Source of the DNA: Parvibaculum sp.
GTDB lineage: Bacteria > Pseudomonadota > Alphaproteobacteria > Parvibaculales > Parvibaculaceae
Direction: 5' to 3'
DNA length: 7,112 nucleotides
Assembly: GCA_014359855.1 (NCBI GenBank)
Contig: JACIYQ010000160.1
Coordinates: 1 to 7,112 of the forward strand
Under the pieces are notes generated by a model, which was given only the letters and a program-made list of their open reading frames with translations, had not been told where the DNA came from and made no database searches. A program made the translations under genes and the position numbers. Positions 1-5,812 of the stretch are shown here, piece after piece. Position 1 is the first letter of the stretch, and each line of letters begins with the position of its first letter.

Positions 1-570
1 GTCTGGAACGAGTTCGGTGCGCTCGACATTCTCGTCAACAATGCCGGCGGCCAGTTCCCCCAACCCGCCCTCGACTTCAAGGTCAAGGGATGGAACGCCG
101 TCATCGACACCAATCTCAACGGCACCTGGTACATGATGCAGAGCGCGGCGCGTCAATGGACCGAACGCAAGAGCCCCGGCGCCATCGTCAACATCGTCGC
201 CGACATATGGCGCGGCATGCCCGGCATCGCACACACATGCGCGGCGCGTGCGGGCGTTGCTTATCTTTCCAAGTCAGTTGCCGTCGAATGGGCGCCCTAT
301 CGCATCCGCGTCAACTGCGTCGCGCCCGGTGTCTGCGAGACGAGCGGCTTCAAACAATATCCCCCCGAAGGCCTGAAGACATATCCGGAATCGAACCCCA
401 TGCTGCGCGTTGGGGACGCTCATGATATCGCAGAGGCGGTCGCTTACCTCGCAGCGCCCAGCGGCAAGTTCATCACCGGTGAGGTTCTGACCGTCGACGG
501 TGGCGAACAATTATGGGGAGATCCATGGCCCACCGGACGGCCGGCCTATTTCCAACCGAAGGAAGTTTGA
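1..570 (+). CDS. SDR family oxidoreductase, 3' part (N-terminus outside the window)
   Basis: The open frame enters from the left edge and gives 189 residues before TGA at 568-570. Family features are NNAG at visible residues 13-16 (the SDR loop after strand 4), VNCVAPG at 104-110 after a helix, and a C-terminal ITGEVLTVDGG stretch (158-168) typical of classical SDRs. The Rossmann glycine motif and roughly 85-90 N-terminal residues lie upstream of the window. Such enzymes catalyse NAD(P)-dependent oxidation or reduction of carbonyls, hydroxyls or enoyl groups in the cytoplasm; the substrate cannot be inferred. The active site is unusual. The region that normally holds the catalytic Ser reads IVNIVAD, and the usual Tyr-x3-Lys slot holds Thr79 and Arg83. 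A Tyr88-x2-Lys91 pair follows shortly after. From memory, this resembles the peroxisomal trans-2-enoyl-CoA reductase branch (GAARAGV region), where the Tyr/Lys pair also lies later. The SDR assignment is firm; the reaction is unknown. Confidence 0.9.
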   Translation, partial: VWNEFGALDILVNNAGGQFPQPALDFKVKGWNAVIDTNLNGTWYMMQSAARQWTERKSPGAIVNIVADIWRGMPGIAHTCAARAGVAYLSKSVAVEWAPYRIRVNCVAPGVCETSGFKQYPPEGLKTYPESNPMLRVGDAHDIAEAVAYLAAPSGKFITGEVLTVDGGEQLWGDPWPTGRPAYFQPKEV

Positions 571-1058
571 GAAAATCATCTCGGGGAGGATTGGTGGTGT
601 GGGCAGTCGAGCCCTAGCTTGCCTCCGGGAAATTCCCTGTTTTCAGGGAAATAACAAGGAATTTCATTGAATTTTGGCTCCGCGGGGGCTTCCTGGCGGG
701 CGACAATTGGCGGTTTCCTGCGATATTTCAGGGGAATTCCCTAGACAGATAACAGGGAATTTTCCGTCGCGTAACAGGGAACGCCTTTCACGCGAACAGG
801 GAACAAGTTCGTCAAAACAGGCCCGGATGGGCGGGACATCAGGCCCCTGCCCTCGGCATACGCCCATCCCAGAGTTTCTCCGGTCCGCCAGCCCAAAAAC
901 ACACCGAACGCGGATTTGGGCCGAACGCCGCCGTTCACCTCGCCAGGCTCAAGGAATGGGGCTCCCATCGGCTTTTCGCAAGGGAGCCAGTGCCGGGGGC
1001 TCGTTCGCGGCAGCGGGTTATGCTGACCGAGTTCCGAGGGTTCCCAGGGAGACTGACG
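571..1058. other. Non-coding stretch with repeated CAGGGAA motifs and no convincing gene
   Basis: These 488 bp separate the SDR gene from the HTH gene. Open frames exist on both strands, but their translations are rich in Arg, Pro and Gly with no recognisable motif and no good ribosome binding site, so I do not call them. The left half carries the AACAGGGAA cluster listed separately. Further right there is a 7-bp perfect inverted repeat, GGCTCCC at 960-966 and GGGAGCC at 982-988, with a 15-nt loop and no T-tract, so it is not a clear terminator. The stretch could be an eroded mobile element or integron-like junction; I cannot tell. Confidence 0.5.
627..803. repeat. Cluster of CAGGGAA direct and inverted repeats, three copies at 22-bp period
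   Basis: AACAGGGAA occurs at 751-759, 773-781 and 795-803, so the copies start exactly 22 bp apart. Related copies are CAGGGAA at 644-650, AACAAGGAA at 653-661 and the interrupted CAGGGGAA at 729-736. At the left, TTCCCTG (633-639) and CAGGGAA (644-650) form a 7-bp inverted repeat around TTTT, and GGGAA/TTCCC (627-637) forms a smaller one. The unit between the repeats is not conserved. This resembles an iteron-like or protein-binding array, or the remains of a repeat family; its function is unknown. Confidence 0.6.
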
Positions 1059-1403
1059 ATGATTTCGCGCGAGGAGCTTTACCAACTGGTCTGGTCAAAA
1101 CCCATGACCAAGGTCGCCGAGCAATTTGACGTGTCAGGGAGTTACATGACGCGAGTCTGCACGATGCTGAATGTGCCGCGCCCAGGGGTGGGCTATTGGG
1201 CAAAGCTCGCCTTTGATAAAGCACCGCCACCTACCCCCCTTCCAGAAGCTCGACCTGGCGATACGCTTTTCTGGAGTCAGGGCGGCCAGCTTCCACCGCC
1301 GCAAAAGCCACAAGCGCCTCGACGCCCGCGCAAGAGACAGGTCCAGGCGGCCGTTCCAAAGGACGCGACCCATGAAATGATCCGGGGCGCCAAAAGTCAT
1401 TGA
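1059..1403 (+). CDS. Short helix-turn-helix protein, probably a C-terminally truncated member of a longer family
   Basis: The protein is 114 residues from ATG 1059. Residues 1-50 contain a compact HTH: REELYQLVW, then PMTKVAEQFDVSGSYMTRVC, then LNVPRPGVGYWAKL. This N-terminal pattern is one I know from proteobacterial hypothetical proteins with a MarR/Xre-like DNA-binding fold. Residues 55-100 are rich in Pro, Arg and Lys, a probable flexible linker. As I recall, full-length relatives continue well past the point equivalent to the IRGAKSH end here with a large C-terminal domain, so this copy looks cut short by the TGA at 1401-1403. The start is chosen because AGGGAG (1046-1051) lies 7 nt upstream of ATG 1059. 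An in-frame ATG at 990 would add 23 residues without homology-like character. DNA binding is inferred; the target and role are unknown, and it may be a decaying gene. Confidence 0.65.
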   Translation: MISREELYQLVWSKPMTKVAEQFDVSGSYMTRVCTMLNVPRPGVGYWAKLAFDKAPPPTPLPEARPGDTLFWSQGGQLPPPQKPQAPRRPRKRQVQAAVPKDATHEMIRGAKSH

Positions 1404-1448
1404 CCGCATCCGATCCGGTCAAAACCGAGGGAAGCAGGGTCGGAATTT

Positions 1449-1477
1449 TTGTTTCGGTCTGCGGCGGAACGTATAGG
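1449..1477 (+). promoter_or_regulatory. Candidate sigma70-type promoter for the CHASE2-M48 operon
   Basis: TTGTTT at 1449-1454 and TATAGG at 1472-1477 are separated by 17 bp, in the 140-bp gap before the CHASE2 gene. The matches to TTGACA (3 of 6) and TATAAT (4 of 6) are modest, so this is only the best-looking candidate in the gap. Transcription would begin near 1484 and leave a leader of about 60 nt. Confidence 0.25.
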
Positions 1478-1543
1478 ATCAATCCCATAATCTTGGTGAG
1501 TTTTCCAATTGAGGCCGTTGCCTCGGCAGTTTGAGTGTAGCTG

Positions 1544-3040
1544 ATGATTACTGGGGGTATCAGTTTGCCAAGCAGGTTCGTTGCGCGCCTGAAGAACATT
1601 CAGGCCGATGCGCTGATCGTTATTTTGTGTGCTGGTTTTATCGGTTTTCTGGTCAACGCGTTTGAGCCGTTTGGCCTTGAAGACGACTTCGATTCTTCGG
1701 TATCGCGGGCCGGCAACTCGATTATGGCGCCGCTATACGGCTGGGTGGGCGGCCGCGTCGGCCAGCGGGACATAATGATCGTCGTAATCCAGGAGGATAC
1801 GCTTGCGGCGTTCCAGGACGACACATGGCCGCTTCCCTATCGCAGTCAGGCGCTATTGGCGCAATTGATTGCCGAGAGAAAACCGGCGGCTCTGTTCCTC
1901 GATTTTTATTATGCGCGCTACCACGACAAACCCGTGGAGGTTGATTTCTGGGGCGATGGCGATGCCTCGCCTGCCGGGCCCGCCACCGAAACGGGTCTGG
2001 AGTCGCTCGCCCGCACGCTGACCACGATTTCGCAGGATTTCCCGGTGATGATCGGGCCTGTCGTGTCGGCGACAAAGCAGGATGAGACGGGACTGCAACC
2101 GCTGGTGGACCGGATTTCGGCAAGCAGCAATGGGTCGCTGATGTCGGTCGGGGTCGAGCATAGTGGCCCTCCCTTCTACTACTATCCGATGCGGGATGCC
2201 GGGCAGAGGCGGCAGGCAGCGGTCGAACTTCGAAATGTCTGGTGCAAGCGGCAGAAATCTGATTGTGCGGATTTTCCCGAATATGAAGACGACGCGAGGC
2301 TTGCAGTGGATTGGGGGTTCGGTACCACGCCTCTGATGGCGCGTTACCAGCCGGTCAAGGAACGCGCTTTGTGCGGTAGCGGCAGCTTCTGGATGTCCGT
2401 GAAGGCCTTTGCGCGGATCGTTCTCCACAATCTGACCCGAGTTCTGAATGATGATGACCTCAGGGTTTATGAATCCTGCCCCTACTTCGACACCATCCCC
2501 GCCGAGTGGCTCGTCACGCCGCCACCGGGTCTCGACCTCGATGAATTGATCAAGGACCGGCTGGTGCTGGTCGGCGTCGACTTGCCCTACCTTTCCGACT
2601 ATGTGCCTGCGCCGCTTTATGGCCCCGTTCCCGGTGTGACGTTGCACGCTATGGCTCTCGACAATCTGATTACATCCGGTGTCGCTGCGACAAAACCTGC
2701 GCCGGTGGTTTGGCTCGGTATCGATGCGGCCGATGTCTGGGAAATGATGATCGCGTTTCTTTCTCTCATTGTGCTCATCCTGTTTTTCACGACGCCGCGC
2801 GAGGAAAGCTGGGTCCGGCGGTTCCTGGCGTTCGTCCACCGCAGCGCCGTGATGTTTGTACTTTCGATCTGCGCCGCGCTCTTCGCCTCTGCAGTGTTCC
2901 ACTGGCCCTTCGTGAATTTCGTCGCAATCTCGGGTGCCGGTATCGCTGGTTTCTTTGTTTATCGCGACATTGTTCAGGACGGTTCGGACGCTGCAGCGGT
3001 CGGCCAAACAGCAATCAGGAGGAACTCGAATCATGACTGA
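1544..3040 (+). CDS. CHASE2-domain integral membrane protein without an output domain
   Basis: The protein is 498 residues. A first membrane helix lies at about 23-40 (ADALIVILCAGFIGFLVNAF). A large extracytoplasmic region of about 45-395 follows, and three C-terminal membrane helices lie at about 400-416, 434-452 and 455-473. CHASE2 hallmarks are IMIVVIQEDTL (77-87), WPLPYRSQALLAQLIAERKP (95-114) followed by ALFLDF, LVLVGVDLPYLSDYVPAPLY (340-359), and PGVTLHAMALDNLI (363-376). CHASE2 is a periplasmic sensory domain normally followed by three TM helices and a kinase, cyclase or GGDEF domain. Here only about 25 residues follow the last helix, so no catalytic output exists in this chain. Cysteines occur at 234, 241, 277 and 312. 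An in-frame TAG at 1538-1540 limits the start to ATG 1544, which has a poor Shine-Dalgarno, or TTG 1565, which follows GGGGG by 8 nt. The gene overlaps the next one by 8 bp, indicating translational coupling. It probably senses an envelope signal together with the two downstream secreted proteins. Confidence 0.85.
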   Translation: MITGGISLPSRFVARLKNIQADALIVILCAGFIGFLVNAFEPFGLEDDFDSSVSRAGNSIMAPLYGWVGGRVGQRDIMIVVIQEDTLAAFQDDTWPLPYRSQALLAQLIAERKPAALFLDFYYARYHDKPVEVDFWGDGDASPAGPATETGLESLARTLTTISQDFPVMIGPVVSATKQDETGLQPLVDRISASSNGSLMSVGVEHSGPPFYYYPMRDAGQRRQAAVELRNVWCKRQKSDCADFPEYEDDARLAVDWGFGTTPLMARYQPVKERALCGSGSFWMSVKAFARIVLHNLTRVLNDDDLRVYESCPYFDTIPAEWLVTPPPGLDLDELIKDRLVLVGVDLPYLSDYVPAPLYGPVPGVTLHAMALDNLITSGVAATKPAPVVWLGIDAADVWEMMIAFLSLIVLILFFTTPREESWVRRFLAFVHRSAVMFVLSICAALFASAVFHWPFVNFVAISGAGIAGFFVYRDIVQDGSDAAAVGQTAIRRNSNHD

Positions 3041-3443
3041 TATCGGAATGATCTCAAGGCTGCTTCTTGTGCTGGCGGGTGTGTTTGTTCTCCCGGTCCA
3101 AGACGCCGGTGCGGCGTCCTGCTCGAACAAGCATGTATCCGGTTTCGTTTCATCCTCTGTCGATCTTTACGACACGCGTGGAAATTTCGTCGAAAACGTA
3201 GATGCCGAAGACCTTGAGGGCGCCGATGTGAAGGACTGCGGCGATCCGATGTATTACGGGCTGAAAACGCCCAACGGGATGCGCCTTTTCAAGAAAATGA
3301 TGGTCAGAGGGGAGGGGGAGGTGAGTTGCTGCTATTGCCCGAGCGACCGGCCGAACAATGCCGCTGTCAGCGCAGCCGGCGAGTATCCGAAATGTCCCAA
3401 GTCTTCTTGCCGGAGCCAGGGAGCAACGATCTGCAACCGCTGA
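3033..3443 (+). CDS. Small secreted cysteine-rich protein of unknown function
   Basis: The protein is 136 residues from ATG 3033, with AGGAGG (3017-3022) 10 nt upstream inside the CHASE2 gene. An internal ATG at 3048 is an alternative. A hydrophobic stretch (ISRLLLVLAGVFVL) followed by DAGAASC reads as a Sec signal peptide with cleavage near the AGAA-S junction, so the protein should be exported to the periplasm. The mature chain has eight cysteines, including a CCYC cluster and CPKSSC near the C-terminus. The even number is compatible with four disulfides, or with metal binding. The stretch VDLYDTRGNFVENVDAEDL, then DCGDPMYYGL and TPNGMRLFKK, has the alternating pattern of a small beta domain (SH3-like is only a guess). 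I do not recognise the family. It sits between a membrane sensor and a secreted peptidase, so it could be a partner, inhibitor or substrate of the peptidase. Confidence 0.8.
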   Translation: MTDIGMISRLLLVLAGVFVLPVQDAGAASCSNKHVSGFVSSSVDLYDTRGNFVENVDAEDLEGADVKDCGDPMYYGLKTPNGMRLFKKMMVRGEGEVSCCYCPSDRPNNAAVSAAGEYPKCPKSSCRSQGATICNR

Positions 3444-3485
3444 AACTGAAGACGGAAAGTTTTCCAATAGGCATTGGGGGAAAAG

Positions 3486-5177
3486 ATGCGCAGCAGGTTT
3501 TACGTAGCACATGTGTTCGCAGTCTCGGCTTTACTGATTATGTTCCCGTCTAGTGGCGCGCGGTCCGGCCTGTTCAGTCCGGATATAAAAATTCCCGATC
3601 AGAAAGTTATCGACACGGTCGGCGGGGCATATGGCGATCCGTCCGGCGGCGGTACCGTCTCGTTTTTCATCATGAGCGGAAAGGACTTCGCCAAGCGCGA
3701 CATCTCGCTGGCGGATCGTGGCCGGACAGTTGCCGTTTTACAGTCCTATCTCGACGACTTGGCTGCTATCGGGCCGCACCCGGATGTCAAAGCGTCCGTC
3801 CATATCGAAGAAACGCCGATGGCGAACGCCTTTGCATTGCCAAATGGGAATATAACCGTGACCAGCGGTATGCTCGACATGCTCAACAGGAGGCTGGGGA
3901 GCGCGGAGCAGCGCAGCGATGCAATCGGTTTCATTCTCGCGCATGAATATGCGCATGTGCTGCTAAATCACCCCGCCGAAAAGAGCCAGAAGAAATCGGA
4001 TATCCAGAAACTCGGCGGCGTGCTCACCATCGTCAGTCACACGCTGGGCATCGGCAAGCTTTTCAACGACAGCTCCCTCTACCGCCAGTGTGTCTCGCAG
4101 GGGCGTGAACATCCCGCGAATGTCATCCTCGGTTCGGTTACGTCGGGCGAATGGATACAGGCAACGCTCTCGCGAACCGTCTACAAGGCATACTCGCAGA
4201 AGCAGGAAAGCGACGCGGATTTCCTCGCGACGGACCTGCTTTACCGATCAGGCCATCTCGATCCCGTCTCCGGGTCGGAGCCGCTGGTATCCATTTTTCC
4301 CGAAGAGGAGGAAACCGCGGAAGAGTACATGAAGGGGCAGCTCGACCAGACCGAAGCGACGATCAAGAATGCGCTGACCGATCTTGAGGCATGCGCGCCG
4401 CAGATGATCGGGCGGTCTCTATCCGGCGGCAATATTCGAACGGAGATCGAAACCTATGTCGTTGGGTTCCTCTGGAAACGGGTAAGCGACTTTTTCGACG
4501 ATCTACAGGGCGACACGGATGCACATCTCCACCATGATTCCGATGATCGCGTTGAGTCGGTGAAAGAATACAGTCTGGCATTCTATCCCGATCAAATGCG
4601 GCAGGCACCCGCGCCCGCGAACGGGGTTTGGGGAGACGATTGGGGCACCGTCTATACGGAAGAGGACAAGCTGCTTGATCTCGCGGATCGTGTTCGGACG
4701 CTGGTGGCGCAGGGGCGGGCCGACGAAGCCTATGAGGCGGCGGAAGGCGGGCTGCGCCCTTCGCCGCGACCGCCGATGGGGCTTTTGCTCGCGGGAGGCG
4801 CCGCCTCGGTGCAGGCAGGCAAGCTCGACCGCGCGATCAATCTCTTCGAGCAGGCGGCCAGGCGCGACAATGCGACGGCGCTCGTCTACCGGCAGCTTTC
4901 CGATCTCTATTTGCTCAAGGAGCAGAAGGCGAATGCCGTCAGCGCGCTCTCGAGAGGCGAACAGAAGTTCGGCGACGGAACTTTCATCGTCGAACGCATC
5001 GCTGTCTACCAGCACTTTGGCGATACCCCCGCGATGATGAAATCGGTCGCTGACTGCCGCGCCGTGGGCGACAAGGACCTAACCGAAAGCTGCGAACGCA
5101 CGGCCGGGGTATATGTGGAAAAGGACAAGAACCTGTTTCAGGAAATCGGAGACGATCTCGGAAAAATTGTCGACTAG
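3486..5177 (+). CDS. Secreted M48 family zinc metallopeptidase with C-terminal TPR-like repeats
   Basis: The protein is 563 residues from ATG 3486, which GGGGGA (3476-3481) precedes closely; TTG 3474 would add four residues. The N-terminus (RSRFYVAHVFAVSALLIMF) is a signal peptide. Peptidase features in order are NAFALPNGNITVTSG (114-128, the substrate-side strand typical of M48), HEYAH (153-157, two zinc-ligand His and the catalytic Glu154), ESDAD (241-245, Glu241 as third zinc ligand), and HHDSDDRVESV (about 349-359), matching the C-terminal His/Arg motif of the family. Residues about 396-511 look like two to three TPR-type helix pairs (ADRVRTLVAQGRADEAYEAA, AGKLDRAINLFEQAA, LSDLYLLKEQKANAVSAL). 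This layout recalls BepA/YfgC-type periplasmic proteases that monitor outer membrane assembly. However, the insert between HEYAH and ESDAD is longer than I expect, including a region with Cys202, so orthology is not claimed. It lies 42 bp after the Cys-rich gene in the same operon. Confidence 0.92.
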   Translation: MRSRFYVAHVFAVSALLIMFPSSGARSGLFSPDIKIPDQKVIDTVGGAYGDPSGGGTVSFFIMSGKDFAKRDISLADRGRTVAVLQSYLDDLAAIGPHPDVKASVHIEETPMANAFALPNGNITVTSGMLDMLNRRLGSAEQRSDAIGFILAHEYAHVLLNHPAEKSQKKSDIQKLGGVLTIVSHTLGIGKLFNDSSLYRQCVSQGREHPANVILGSVTSGEWIQATLSRTVYKAYSQKQESDADFLATDLLYRSGHLDPVSGSEPLVSIFPEEEETAEEYMKGQLDQTEATIKNALTDLEACAPQMIGRSLSGGNIRTEIETYVVGFLWKRVSDFFDDLQGDTDAHLHHDSDDRVESVKEYSLAFYPDQMRQAPAPANGVWGDDWGTVYTEEDKLLDLADRVRTLVAQGRADEAYEAAEGGLRPSPRPPMGLLLAGGAASVQAGKLDRAINLFEQAARRDNATALVYRQLSDLYLLKEQKANAVSALSRGEQKFGDGTFIVERIAVYQHFGDTPAMMKSVADCRAVGDKDLTESCERTAGVYVEKDKNLFQEIGDDLGKIVD

Positions 5178-5398
5178 CTCTCGTCTTCGCCGTCTTCGCG
5201 CAGCTTCCCGTCCATATCCCGGCGCTCGCGTTCGCGTTTGAGCTTGTCGGCCTTCTTGTCGGCGCCGCTGCGAGCGAATCGGACCCGGTTGGCGGCAGCC
5301 TGTTCCTCCTTGAGCCGTTTGGCGGTTTGCTTTCTGGTCTCGCGCGCGGATTTCGCAAAAGAAGGGAAATTAACTATATTTCTGCCGTCAGAAACCAT
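5174..5398 (-). CDS. DUF4169 family small basic protein
   Basis: The protein is 74 residues and highly charged, with INVF-type N-terminal context (NIVNFPSFAKSARETRKQ) followed by EEQAAANRVRFARSGADKKA and KLKRERERRDMDG. This matches the DUF4169 pattern of a short IVNxR-like start, an AAANRxRFxRxxxEK core and a charged tail. The family is small, of unknown function, and largely alphaproteobacterial. The chain is probably one long helix. It is encoded opposite the peptidase gene, and the two stop codons overlap by 4 bp (5174-5177), so there is no room for a conventional terminator between them. In genomes I know, DUF4169 genes often sit near a ribbon-helix-helix gene; none is visible here. The start at 5398 is the only ATG that gives the family N-terminus; the upstream GGCGGG is a weak ribosome site. 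Confidence 0.75.
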   Translation of the reverse strand: MVSDGRNIVNFPSFAKSARETRKQTAKRLKEEQAAANRVRFARSGADKKADKLKRERERRDMDGKLREDGEDES

Positions 5399-5526
5399 AA
5401 TTTGCCCGCCATGCGCCGCGACGCGGCTGTTGCTAACGTTTGCCCGAGATTAGGCTAAAGGCGGCCCGAAAGGAACGGGGCGGGGACACGCCGTTTCCGT
5501 GTCCGGCCTTGAGAGTCCTCTCTGAT
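5399..5526. other. Intergenic gap with a GC-rich hairpin and the outer end of the interrupted IS5-like element
   Basis: There is no gene in this gap. GGACACG (5484-5490) and CGTGTCC (5498-5504) form a 7-bp stem with a 7-nt loop but no T-tract, so a terminator is not supported. From about 5509, TTGAGAGTCC then TCTCTGAT appears to be the outer end of the IS5-family-like element that the IS110-family element split. Confidence 0.45.
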
Positions 5527-5542
5527 TGGGGTGGTTGAGGTC
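5527..5542 (+). repeat. Subterminal inverted repeat, transposase-distal end (RE)
   Basis: The sequence is TGGGGTGGTTGAGGTC. It pairs with the repeat at 6950-6965 at 14 of 16 positions. It marks the end downstream of the transposase gene. Confidence 0.8.
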
Positions 5543-5597
5543 AAGCAGCTCCTGCATTTTTCCGGATGTCGTTTCCGTAGGTCACACGCTTCTCTTC

Positions 5598-5780
5598 GCG
5601 GTCGGCGTCGGTCTTCGTTCTGACGGAACCGCCGCATGATGGGGTCAGGAGAGCGAGGCGCCTCAATCTGTTTCACGACCTTGCCGGGACGCGCTCGACA
5701 GGCTCTGGACTCTCAACGTGGTCGCCTTGCCCATCGTCCCCACGGGAACGATCCGAGATCGCCCTTTCGGACGAAAGTTC
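5598..5780 (-). ncRNA. Candidate bridge RNA (seekRNA) of the IS110/IS1111 element
   Basis: The region lies just after the transposase stop, on the same strand, where IS1111-group elements encode their guide RNA. Read in the RNA direction it can form consecutive hairpins: CTTTCG/CGAAAG (5764-5777), CGATC/GATCG (5749-5761), a six-pair stem at 5735-5750 including one G-U, a palindrome GAGGCGCCTC (5655-5664), and a branched stem at 5598-5635 whose tip is GTTC/GAAC (5617-5629). Between these lie two segments matching the insertion-site flanks. The RNA reads TTGAGAGTCC (from 5716-5707), identical to the left flank 5509-5518. It then reads TGAAACAGAT (from 5675-5666), complementary at 9 of 10 positions to the right junction 6965-6974. 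In known bridge RNAs, one target guide pairs with each target strand, which fits. The RNA ends and the fold are my inference; expression is not shown. Confidence 0.45.
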
Positions 5781-5812
5781 AGTTCATTGCTTCTTCGATA
5801 TTTCCTTGCCGG

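Noticed and set aside
751..803. CRISPR array
   Set aside because: The repeats are only 9 bp with 13-bp spacers, far shorter than CRISPR units, and no cas gene is present.
674..1129. Plus-strand open frame across the CAGGGAA repeats
   Set aside because: It has no ribosome site, overlaps the supported HTH gene, and its sequence is low-complexity-like translation of the repeats.
1853..3130. Long minus-strand open frame of 425 codons opposite the CHASE2 gene
   Set aside because: Composition is rich in Arg, Pro and His with no domain or membrane signal, and it mirrors a well-supported gene. It is a shadow of GC-rich codon use.
5484..5504. Rho-independent terminator
   Set aside because: The 7-bp GC stem is real, but neither strand has a T-tract after it.
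5455..5676. Minus-strand open frame of 73 codons in the IS110 element downstream region
   Set aside because: It runs across the element end into the flank, is Arg-rich, and overlaps the predicted structured RNA.
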